From NCBI GenBank assembly GCA_030147455.1, contig JASKZU010000058.1, positions 1-7,215 of the forward strand: a stretch of DNA of 7,215 nucleotides, read 5' to 3'. Of the stretch, positions 1 through 6,017 are shown piece after piece; the stretch's first letter is position 1, and every line of letters starts with the position of its first letter. The stretch is from Planococcus sp. (in: firmicutes). GTDB taxonomy: Bacteria; Bacillota; Bacilli; Bacillales_A; Planococcaceae. The notes below the pieces were generated by a model. It was not told the DNA's origin. It saw nothing but the letters and a program-made list of their open reading frames with translations, and searched no databases. The translations under genes were made by a program, and so were the position numbers.

Positions 1-966
1 TGGCTGCCCCAGCCGATTTCCTTTTGCTCGCCGCGAATTTCCAGAAGCTGTTGTTCTTGCTCTTCGATCTTCAATGCATAAAGTTTGGCTTTTAGCATTT
101 GCATCGCTTTTTCACGGTTTTTGATCTGCGAACGTTCCTGCTGGCAAGTAACAACTGCGCCAGTCGGAAGGTGAGTGATGCGGACTGCAGAGTCAGTCGT
201 GTTAATGTGCTGGCCGCCGGCGCCGCTTGCCCGGTACGTATCCACTTTCAAATCTTCTGTGCGGATATCAATTTCGATCTCACCGGTAAATTCCGGCATC
301 ACTTCGCAAGAAACAAAGCTCGTGTGGCGGCGTCCGGATGAATCGAAAGGTGAAATGCGCACTAAGCGGTGAACGCCTTTTTCCGCTTTCAAGTAACCAT
401 AGGCGTTGTGCCCTTTAATGCCGAGCGTTACCGATTTGACGCCTGCTTCATCGCCAGCCAGATAATCCAGCGTCTCGACTTTAAATCCGCGTTTTTCAGC
501 CCAGCGTGTGTACATCCGGAGCAGCATGGAGCACCAATCCTGAGATTCGGTTCCGCCTGCGCCAGGATGCAATTCCAAAATGGCGTTGTTTTTATCGTAC
601 GGTTCGCTCAGCAGCAATTCCAATTCAAAATTGCCAAGTGCCACAAGGAATTGTTTCAATTCGCCGCTTACTTCTTCATGAAGCTCTTCATCCGCCTCTT
701 CACGCAAAAGTTCAAGCGTCATTTCCATGTTTTCCTGATCTTCTTCAAATTTGCGGTAACGATTAACCGTATCTTTTAATGCATTCAATTCAGAAATGAC
801 AACCTGTGCCTCTTCTTGGTTGTTCCAGAAATTCGGGTCGAGCATGCGCTCGTCAAGTTCCTGAATACGCGCCTCTTTGTTTTCTAAGTCAAAGAGACCC
901 CCTGAAGTCCGCCAGTTTTTCGGCTGTTTTGTCGAGCTGGTTGCGAATATCCGCTAGTTCCATCAT
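1..966 (-). CDS. prfB: Peptide chain release factor 2 (RF2), 3'-truncated, with programmed +1 frameshift
   Basis: RF2 recognises UGA and UAA stop codons in the ribosomal A site and triggers hydrolysis of peptidyl-tRNA in the cytoplasm. Reading starts at ATG 966. An AGGAGG lies 8 bases upstream, whereas the second ATG at 963 would be 11 bases away. Frame one gives 25 residues ending ADFRGSL and then TGA at 891-889. Skipping one base continues as DLENKEARI and stays open to the window edge. After the shift, the stop-codon-reading SPF motif falls at residues 205-207 (353-345) and the catalytic GGQ at 250-252 (218-210), the same numbering as E. coli RF2. About 321 residues are visible, ending at IGWGS. 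Roughly 45 C-terminal residues lie outside the window, judged against a family length near 366. Only 68 bases separate it from secA upstream, so cotranscription is likely. The in-frame TGA is the known autoregulatory device, not damage. Confidence 0.96.
888..903 (-). promoter_or_regulatory. prfB programmed +1 frameshift site
   Basis: Read on the minus strand the site is AGGGGG (903-898), TCT, CTT, TGA, C. It has the canonical parts: an internal Shine-Dalgarno-like AGGGGG three bases before the slippery CTT codon, a UGA at codon 26, and a C after the stop, which makes a poor termination context. The ribosome slips from CTT to TTT, skips one base and resumes at GAC. RF2 itself terminates at this UGA, so low RF2 favours the shift and full-length synthesis. 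This mechanism is established for prfB in many bacteria. Here I infer it from the exact match of the elements and the clean continuation of RF2 sequence in the new frame. Confidence 0.95.
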
Positions 967-974
967 AGTAAGTT

Positions 975-980
975 CCTCCT
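975..980 (-). promoter_or_regulatory. prfB ribosome binding site
   Basis: A perfect AGGAGG lies 8 bases before ATG 966 and 11 before the adjacent ATG 963. The spacing favours the first ATG, which also puts the frameshift UGA at codon 26. The second ATG would give the MEL start recalled for the B. subtilis protein, so a one-residue uncertainty remains. Confidence 0.8.
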
Positions 981-988
981 CATAATAA

Positions 989-1014
989 TGCCGAAGAGCT
1001 GTCGCTCTCCGGCA
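989..1014 (-). other. secA-prfB intercistronic hairpin (possible weak terminator or processing stem)
   Basis: The minus strand reads TGCCGGAGAGC, loop GACA, GCTCTTCGGCA. This is an 11-bp stem with one G-T wobble and a four-base loop, starting 20 bases after the secA stop. It is followed by TTATTATG rather than a solid T-run, and the prfB ribosome binding site begins 8 bases later. It could partly terminate secA transcripts, mark an RNA processing site, or protect the 3' end of secA mRNA. The sequence alone does not decide between these. Confidence 0.5.
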
Positions 1015-1034
1015 GTCAAACCTTCTTGTTGGGA

Positions 1035-3551
1035 TTAAGATGCTGCCCCATGGCAGTTTTTGTATTTCTTGCCGCTGCCGCATGGGCATAAATCGTTCCG
1101 GCCGACTTCCATTTCACGGCGTACCGGTTCTTTCTTTTTCTGAGGTGCCGATCCGCCTTCTTTCGGGTTGACCGCTTGGCCTTTCGCCACTTCCTCACGC
1201 TGAAGGTTATTGTTGATTTCCGCCTTCATGGCATACTTGGCCACGTCGTCTTCAATCGCTTCAATCATTGTTTCAAACATGGCAAATCCTTCGTTTTGGT
1301 ATTCACGAAGCGGGTCTGTCTGGCCGTATGCACGTAAATGAATGCCTTGGCGCAATTGATCCATCGCATCGATATGATCGATCCATTTCGTGTCGATCGA
1401 ACGCAGCAAGACCACTTTCTCGAATTCACGCATGCGTTCCGGCGTCATTTCGGCTTCTTTTTCGTTATACTGCACAGTAACCAACTCACGAATATGAGTG
1501 ATGATTTGATCCTGCGTTTTGCCTTGTAATTCTTCTTCGGATACAGCATCTTCCGGTAGAACCGTCGCTGACAGCACTTCTGTCATTGATTTCAGGTTCC
1601 ACTCTTCCGGCTTTTCTGCGGCTGTGTGGGCAGAAACAATCCGGCCAATAGAACCGTCGATCATGTTTTCCACAAGTTCACGCATATTGCCGGTTTCGAG
1701 AACTTCCATCCGTTCCTTGTAAATAATCTCACGCTGCTCGCGCAGTACATCATCGTATTGCAGCAGGCGTTTCCGCGCATCGAAGTTGTTGCCTTCCACA
1801 CGTTTTTGGGCGGATTCCACAGAACGCGTCACCATGCGCGACTGCAGCGGCTGGGAATCGTCCATACCGAGTTTGCCCATCATGTTGCGCATTGCATCCG
1901 ATCCAAAGCGGCGCATCAGGTCGTCTTCAAGCGACAAGTAAAACTGAGTGACGCCCGGATCTCCCTGGCGGCCGGAACGACCGCGCAGCTGATTATCGAT
2001 TCGGCGGGATTCGTGGCGCTCGGTACCGAGAACCGCAAGGCCCCCTGCTTCAATAACGCCTGCGCCAAGCTTGATATCCGTACCGCGTCCAGCCATGTTG
2101 GTCGCAATGGTCACTGCGCCTTTTTGGCCGGCATCCAAGATGATTTCAGCTTCGTGGGCATGGTTTTTCGCATTCAATACCGAGTGCTTGATGCCTTTTT
2201 TCGTTAAATAAGCAGAAATGATCTCAGATGTTTCAATTGCAACGGTACCGACAAGTACCGGCTGCCCTTTTTGATGGCGTTCGATAATGTCTTCTGCTAC
2301 TGCTTTATATTTGCCTTCAGTCGTCGCATAAATCAAATCGACGCGGTCATCGCGAACGATCGGCTTGTTTGTCGGAATCGAAACCACATACATATTGTAG
2401 ATGTTGCGGAATTCTTCTTCTTCTGTTTTGGCCGTACCAGTCATACCAGAAAGCTTTTCGTATTTCCGGAAATAGTTCTGGAAAGTAATCGTCGCCATGG
2501 TCATCGATTCGTTTTGGACTTCAAGTCCTTCTTTTGCTTCGATTGCCTGGTGTAAGCCGTCTGAATAACGGCGGCCCTGCATCAAGCGGCCCGTGAATTG
2601 GTCGACAATGACCACTTCACCGTCCTGAACTACATAATCCACATCTTTTTGCATGGTTACATGCGCTTTTAGGGATTGATTGATAGCGTGGTTCAAACGG
2701 ACATGATTCAAATCGAACAAGTTATCGATGCTAAATGCTTTTTCAACTTTTTCGATGCCGTCTTCCGTCAAGACAACACCTTTTGTTGTTTCGTCGTATG
2801 CATAGTCCGTGTCTTTGGTCAGAAGACGCGCGAAAGCATTGGCCTGCATGTATAATTGGGCAGATTTTGCAGCTTGCCCAGAAATGATCAACGGCGTACG
2901 CGCTTCATCAATCAAAATAGAATCGACTTCATCAATTACGGCAAAATACAACGGGCGCTGAACCATATCTTCTTTGTACAACACCATGTTATCGCGCAAA
3001 TAGTCAAAGCCAAGTTCATTGTTTGTGCTATATGTGATATCAGCTTCATAGGCTTCGCGTTTTTGTTCTTTTGTCAGGCTATTGACGTTCAAACCGACAG
3101 TCAAGCCAAGCCAATTGAACAATGTGCCCATTTCTTCTGCATCACGGCTTGCCAAATATTCGTTGACCGTCACAACATGAACGCCCTTTTTCGTGATAGC
3201 ATTCAAATAAACCGCCATAGTGGACGTCAGTGTTTTACCTTCACCTGTCTTCATCTCGGAAATATTTCCTTGATGAAGTGAAGCCGCACCCATGATTTGA
3301 ACGCGGAACGGGTACATTCCAAGAACACGTTTTGACGCTTCGCGGATTGTCGCAAAAGCTTCCGGCAGCATTTCATCCAGCACTTCACCGTTTTGGAAAC
3401 GCTTTGTAAACAAGGCGGTTTTCGCTTTTAGCGATTCATCCGGCAATGCACTATATTCGTCCGCCAATGCTTCTACCTGGTCTGCCACTTTTTCAAGTCG
3501 TTTTAAATCACGTTTATTAGGGTCAAATACTTTATTCAATACTCCAAGCAT
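1035..3551 (-). CDS. secA: Protein translocase ATPase subunit SecA
   Basis: SecA is the cytoplasmic and peripheral-membrane motor that couples ATP hydrolysis to pushing preproteins through SecYEG. The product has 838 residues, close to B. subtilis SecA (about 841). Visible motifs are Walker A TGEGKT at 102-107, Walker B region DEVD at 207-210 followed by IDEARTPLIISG, the MTGTAKTE segment at 370-377, GRGTDI at 488-493 and QLRGRSGRQGDPG at 521-533 in the second nucleotide-binding domain. The C terminus carries a zinc site, C822-x-C824-x8-C833-H834, after a basic, variable linker. This site is the family's SecB/ribosome/lipid-contact element. The start at 3551 has AGGGAG 8 bases upstream. A SigA-type promoter lies about 120 bases upstream and prfB follows downstream. 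It appears intact, with no missing motif. Confidence 0.98.
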   Translation of the reverse strand: MLGVLNKVFDPNKRDLKRLEKVADQVEALADEYSALPDESLKAKTALFTKRFQNGEVLDEMLPEAFATIREASKRVLGMYPFRVQIMGAASLHQGNISEMKTGEGKTLTSTMAVYLNAITKKGVHVVTVNEYLASRDAEEMGTLFNWLGLTVGLNVNSLTKEQKREAYEADITYSTNNELGFDYLRDNMVLYKEDMVQRPLYFAVIDEVDSILIDEARTPLIISGQAAKSAQLYMQANAFARLLTKDTDYAYDETTKGVVLTEDGIEKVEKAFSIDNLFDLNHVRLNHAINQSLKAHVTMQKDVDYVVQDGEVVIVDQFTGRLMQGRRYSDGLHQAIEAKEGLEVQNESMTMATITFQNYFRKYEKLSGMTGTAKTEEEEFRNIYNMYVVSIPTNKPIVRDDRVDLIYATTEGKYKAVAEDIIERHQKGQPVLVGTVAIETSEIISAYLTKKGIKHSVLNAKNHAHEAEIILDAGQKGAVTIATNMAGRGTDIKLGAGVIEAGGLAVLGTERHESRRIDNQLRGRSGRQGDPGVTQFYLSLEDDLMRRFGSDAMRNMMGKLGMDDSQPLQSRMVTRSVESAQKRVEGNNFDARKRLLQYDDVLREQREIIYKERMEVLETGNMRELVENMIDGSIGRIVSAHTAAEKPEEWNLKSMTEVLSATVLPEDAVSEEELQGKTQDQIITHIRELVTVQYNEKEAEMTPERMREFEKVVLLRSIDTKWIDHIDAMDQLRQGIHLRAYGQTDPLREYQNEGFAMFETMIEAIEDDVAKYAMKAEINNNLQREEVAKGQAVNPKEGGSAPQKKKEPVRREMEVGRNDLCPCGSGKKYKNCHGAAS

Positions 3552-3670
3552 GTTTACCGCTCCCTAGCATAGCGACGTTAACAAATCGCTGTTGCTCGTA
3601 TTTTCATTTCATTAAATCTTTATATCCAGCTTAGCCGATTACAGCATTTCCAATAAAAATCTCACCACTC

Positions 3671-3699
3671 ATTTTAACACTGCACTAGAAAGCGTGCAA
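3671..3699 (-). promoter_or_regulatory. Probable SigA promoter of secA
   Basis: On the minus strand, TTGCAC (3699-3694) and TAAAAT (3676-3671) are separated by exactly 17 bases. Each hexamer departs from the SigA consensus (TTGACA and TATAAT) at few positions: TTGCAC keeps the TTG core and TAAAAT has a single mismatch. Transcription would begin near 3664, giving a secA leader of about 110 bases. It lies downstream of the hpf terminator, so secA-prfB would be transcribed independently of hpf. Confidence 0.75.
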
Positions 3700-3840
3700 A
3701 TAAAGCTGCATGTCCCTATACCTAACGCCCCTCGTTCTTTTGTTGTTAAAGAAGCTGGTTACATTGACGCTGATTAGCTGGCGGATGTTCCAACCGCCAA
3801 GACATCACCCAACCGAGTGCCTGGATTAAAGTTTCCCACA
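3700..3840. other. Intergenic stretch upstream of the secA promoter, no recognised gene
   Basis: This part of the 323-base secA-hpf gap lies between the hpf terminator and the secA promoter. I see no gene with a ribosome binding site on either strand. It contains an inverted repeat, TGGCGG at 3779-3784 and CCGCCA at 3794-3799, with a nine-base loop and no following T-run. The base composition resembles the flanking coding DNA more than the A/T-rich leader beside it, so it could be a decayed gene end or an uncharacterised element. Confidence 0.3.
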
Positions 3841-3841
3841 C

Positions 3842-3872
3842 AAAAAAGCCTCCCGCTGCGGGAGGCTTTTTT
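3842..3872 (-). terminator. Rho-independent terminator of hpf
   Basis: The two arms GCCTCCC and GGGAGGC enclose GCTGC. They are flanked by A6 on one side and T6 on the other, so the full pairing reaches about 13 bp. On the minus strand the stem starts two bases after the hpf stop codon and ends in a T6 run. The structure is symmetrical and would also stop plus-strand transcription, but no plus-strand gene lies to its left. Confidence 0.93.
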
Positions 3873-3874
3873 AC

Positions 3875-4444
3875 TTAAGATGTAGTTTCAATCAAACCGT
3901 ATGAACCATCTTTGCGTTTGTAGACAATGTTTGTGCCATTTGATTCAGCGTCCGTGAAAACAAAGAAGCTGTGGCCAAGCATATTCATTTGAAGCACTGC
4001 TTCTTCTTCGTCCATTGGCTTCAGGTCAAATTGCTTTGTACGGACAATTTTCAAATCCTCTTCATCTTCCGCTTCTGCTGAGCTGTTGTTTTGTGCTTCG
4101 CTTTCAGCAGCGGCAAAAGCAACGCCTATTCCATCGCGGTCGCGGAACTTCCGGTTGACTTTTGTTTTGTACTTGCGGATTTGGCGTTCCAATTTTGATA
4201 CGATCAAATCGATTGCCGCATATAGATCGTCGTGCCGTTCTTCAGCACGCAACGTTAGATTTTTCATTGGAATCGTTACTTCAACTTTTGTTTGGTTATG
4301 GTTGTAAGATTTTAGATTCACCATTGCAGTGGCATTTGCCCCGTCGGTGAAGTAGCGCTCGATTTTCTCGACCTTTTTTTCAATGTGTTCGCGTATCGCG
4401 GGAGTTACCTCAATATTTTCGCCTCTGATGTTAAATTGCAACAT
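3875..4444 (-). CDS. hpf: Long-form ribosome hibernation promoting factor
   Basis: Long Hpf binds the 30S subunit in the decoding region and dimerises 70S ribosomes into inactive 100S particles during stress or stationary phase. The product has 189 residues, the length of B. subtilis YvyD/Hpf. Residues 1 to about 105 form the S30AE domain (MLQFNIRGENIEVTPAIREH start, basic KLERQIRKYKTKVNRKF helix at 84-100). An acidic, alanine/serine-rich linker follows at 110-130. The C-terminal dimerisation domain spans about 131-189, with IVRTKQFDLKPM and GHSFFVFTDAESNGTNIVYKRKDGSYGLIE. The start at 4444 has AAGGAGG seven bases upstream. The same frame stays open to an ATG at 4585, but those 47 extra residues lack Hpf homology and would cross the promoter region. 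It is monocistronic: it has a SigB-like promoter and its own terminator. In B. subtilis this gene belongs to the SigB general stress regulon, which fits. Confidence 0.97.
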   Translation of the reverse strand: MLQFNIRGENIEVTPAIREHIEKKVEKIERYFTDGANATAMVNLKSYNHNQTKVEVTIPMKNLTLRAEERHDDLYAAIDLIVSKLERQIRKYKTKVNRKFRDRDGIGVAFAAAESEAQNNSSAEAEDEEDLKIVRTKQFDLKPMDEEEAVLQMNMLGHSFFVFTDAESNGTNIVYKRKDGSYGLIETTS

Positions 4445-4487
4445 GTGAACTCCTCCTTCTGTTTTGCTTATCTTTCTATTTCTACTT

Positions 4488-4513
4488 GTTCCCTCAGGAC
4501 TCCTTCTTAAAAC
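4488..4513 (-). promoter_or_regulatory. Candidate SigB-type promoter of hpf
   Basis: The minus strand has GTTTTA (4513-4508), 14 bases, then GGGAAC (4493-4488). The B. subtilis SigB pattern is GTTTAA, 12-15 bases, GGGWAW. The GTTT and GGGAA cores match, with one mismatch in the last -10 base. Transcription would start near 4481, about 36 bases before the hpf start codon. No convincing SigA -35/-10 pair competes with it in the 127-base gap. The known SigB control of hpf in Bacillus supports the assignment. Confidence 0.55.
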
Positions 4514-4520
4514 CCAAAAA

Positions 4521-4546
4521 GTTTCAAGAGGATTGCGAACAGGTAA
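4521..4546 (+). promoter_or_regulatory. Candidate SigB-type promoter of the SDR gene
   Basis: The plus strand has GTTTCA (4521-4526), 14 bases, then AGGTAA (4541-4546). It keeps the GTTT and GGTAA cores of the SigB pattern, with one mismatch in each hexamer. Transcription would start near 4553, leaving a short leader that still contains the AAGGAG site. An alternative is a SigA-like pair, TTTCAA (4522-4527) and TAAACT (4544-4549) spaced 16 bases, which overlaps it. The weaker hexamers make this less certain than the hpf promoter. Confidence 0.4.
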
Positions 4547-4556
4547 ACTATGAGTC

Positions 4557-4562
4557 AAGGAG
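4557..4562 (+). promoter_or_regulatory. SDR ribosome binding site (sets the start codon)
   Basis: AAGGAG directly abuts the first ATG at 4563, leaving no spacer, but is nine bases from the in-frame ATG at 4572. Initiation at 4572 is therefore much more plausible. The protein then begins MFTNKVVIVTG, as expected for this family. Confidence 0.8.
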
Positions 4563-4571
4563 ATGAAGCCC

Positions 4572-5279
4572 ATGTTTACAAACAAAGTAGTAATCGTTAC
4601 TGGAGCCGCACAAGGAATCGGAAAAACCGTAGCAGAATATTTTCAGAAAGCAGGAGCAAAAGTTATCGGCCTAGACGTTGAACCGCTCTCGAACGAGCAC
4701 ATCGAATCTTACCGGTGTGATGTCGGAAACTTCGCCGAAGTTGAAAAGACATTCCGTGAAATTCACGAAAAGCATAACTCAATCCACATTCTTATCAACA
4801 ATGCCGGCCTCTCGGAATTCAAGGATATGTGGGAAGTAACCGAAGAAGATTGGGACCGCGTACTGGATACCAATTTGAAAAGCGTATTTATCTGCAGCCG
4901 CGAAGCCGCGCGTTATATGGACAGCGACATCCGGTCGATCGTTAATATGTCATCGACCCGCGCATTTATGTCCGAACAAGGAACTGAAAGCTATTCGGCT
5001 TCTAAAGGCGGGATTTTCGCCTTAAGCCATTCGCTTGCAGCAAGCCTTCATACACACGGCATCCGTGTAAATTCAATTGCGCCAGGCTGGATTCATACCG
5101 GCAATTCAGCCGAACTGAGAGATGTCGACCACGAGCAGCATTGGAGCGGGCGCGTTGGGACAACAGACGATATCGCCAGAGCTTGCTTGTTTTTATCCGA
5201 TCCTAAAAATGCTTTCATTACCGGTGAATGTTTAACTATTGACGGCGGCATGACACGAAAAATGATTTACGAACATTGA
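4572..5279 (+). CDS. SDR family oxidoreductase (classical short-chain dehydrogenase)
   Basis: This is a 235-residue classical short-chain dehydrogenase/reductase with a Rossmann fold, probably a soluble cytoplasmic NAD(P)-dependent oxidoreductase. The substrate cannot be read from the sequence. Visible motifs are the cofactor loop TGAAQGIG at 10-17, an acidic D35 at the end of strand two (favouring NAD(H) over NADP(H)), NNAG at 76-79, and the catalytic set N101, S128, Y141 and K145 in YSASK. PGWIHT lies at 171-176 and the C-terminal DGGMTRKMIYEH closes the protein. All catalytic residues are present, so it should be active. No signal peptide or membrane segment is seen. It is the only plus-strand gene here, divergent from hpf (127 bases between the start codons) and convergent with comFC. 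A SigB-like promoter suggests a stress role, as for several Bacillus general-stress SDRs. That link is inference. Confidence 0.9.
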   Translation: MFTNKVVIVTGAAQGIGKTVAEYFQKAGAKVIGLDVEPLSNEHIESYRCDVGNFAEVEKTFREIHEKHNSIHILINNAGLSEFKDMWEVTEEDWDRVLDTNLKSVFICSREAARYMDSDIRSIVNMSSTRAFMSEQGTESYSASKGGIFALSHSLAASLHTHGIRVNSIAPGWIHTGNSAELRDVDHEQHWSGRVGTTDDIARACLFLSDPKNAFITGECLTIDGGMTRKMIYEH

Positions 5280-5331
5280 GGAATGGGAATGGCGACCAGA
5301 TTTAGGCAATTGCCGAAAACCTCAATAAATC

Positions 5332-5358
5332 AAAACGGCTGCAGTGCAGCCGTTTTTT
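5332..5358 (+). terminator. Terminator of the SDR gene, overlapping the comFC stop codon
   Basis: AAAACGGCTG and CAGCCGTTTT pair around the five-base loop CAGTG, followed on the plus strand by an uninterrupted T6 run (5353-5358). The last T is also the first base of the comFC stop triplet (TGA on the minus strand, 5360-5358). Read on the minus strand the stem is followed by only four T and then GATTTATT, so it probably also ends comFA-comFC transcripts, but less efficiently. Confidence 0.88.
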
Positions 5359-6017
5359 CATGCCCGAATCAATGTCAGCAGCCGAATTTCTTCGGTTCCT
5401 GCCCGTTGCAGCAGTCTCGCCGCATGATGCATAGTCGTACCTGTCGTGTAAAGATCATCTACGAGCAGCACCTGTTTAGGTACAGCCATGCCGTTCGAGA
5501 CAAACAATTCGCCAACGGCAAGCCGTTCTTGACGGTTTTTTTCACCTAGCGTTTCTCCGCTTTTTTCGAGCAAATGATGGTATGGGATCCCGGCTGCGTT
5601 AAGCAGCTGATCAACTTGCGCAAAACTTCGTTCGCGTAATTTACCTGCATGCAGCGGAATCGGCACAATTGTTGCGTGTTCTTTTGACAATGCAGTTTTC
5701 AACTCCTGTGCAAACACTTCAGCCAAAACAACGTCTTTTAAAAATTTATACTGGTAAAGCCAGCTTTTCATCGCCTCGTTGTAATGATATAAACTGCGTC
5801 CGGATTGAATCAGCCGTTTTCCCTCTCGCTCTTCCCAGTAGAGGCAGTCGCTGCATAAGTCTTCCCCTTTTTTGCTGCAGACCTTGCATCCGCTTCCTTC
5901 GACTTTTTCAAACTCCGACCGGCATAAGCCGCAAAGCACTTCAGGCGGTTCGTTCAAGAAGATGCCCCGCCACGACGGAAGAAAGCGCAAAGGCTGATCG
6001 CATAAATAACAGTTCAT
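5358..6017 (-). CDS. comFC: Competence protein ComFC (PRT-fold, phosphoribosyltransferase family)
   Basis: ComFC is a cytoplasmic partner of the ComFA ATPase in natural transformation, needed for efficient uptake of single-stranded DNA. Its phosphoribosyltransferase-type fold is known, but its reaction is not settled. The product has 219 residues. The N-terminal zinc-binding part has four CxxC pairs at C3/C6, C29/C32, C44/C47 and C55/C58. A conserved RERSFAQVDQL stretch follows in the middle. The PRPP-binding loop VLLVDDLYTTGTT is at 183-195, near the end. I chose ATG 6017 because AGGAGG is seven bases upstream and the protein then starts MNCYLCD, a typical ComF opening. ATG 6023 is one base from the AGGAGG. 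The start overlaps the comFA stop as TGATG, which implies translational coupling. It ends in the terminator shared with the convergent SDR gene. Confidence 0.94.
   Translation of the reverse strand: MNCYLCDQPLRFLPSWRGIFLNEPPEVLCGLCRSEFEKVEGSGCKVCSKKGEDLCSDCLYWEEREGKRLIQSGRSLYHYNEAMKSWLYQYKFLKDVVLAEVFAQELKTALSKEHATIVPIPLHAGKLRERSFAQVDQLLNAAGIPYHHLLEKSGETLGEKNRQERLAVGELFVSNGMAVPKQVLLVDDLYTTGTTMHHAARLLQRAGTEEIRLLTLIRA

Noticed and set aside
889..966. prfB as a frameshifted pseudogene
   Set aside because: The break is exactly at the canonical programmed frameshift signal, and the downstream frame is intact with the SPF and GGQ motifs in place.
1626..2207. 193-codon plus-strand ORF inside secA
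   Set aside because: It is fully antisense to the well-supported secA, has no recognisable domain, and is explained by codon bias on the opposite strand. Other plus-strand ORFs within prfB and secA fail for the same reason.
3746..3805. 19-codon minus-strand ORF between hpf and secA
   Set aside because: It has no ribosome binding site, no promoter of its own between the hpf terminator and the secA promoter, and no recognisable product. An open frame of this length is expected by chance.
4563..4571. SDR start at ATG 4563
   Set aside because: The ribosome binding site directly abuts this ATG. ATG 4572 has a nine-base spacer and begins at the normal family N terminus.
4445..4585. 47-residue N-terminal extension of hpf from ATG 4585
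   Set aside because: It would cover the promoter region and overlap the SDR start. The internal ATG 4444 has AAGGAGG at ideal spacing and gives the standard 189-residue protein.
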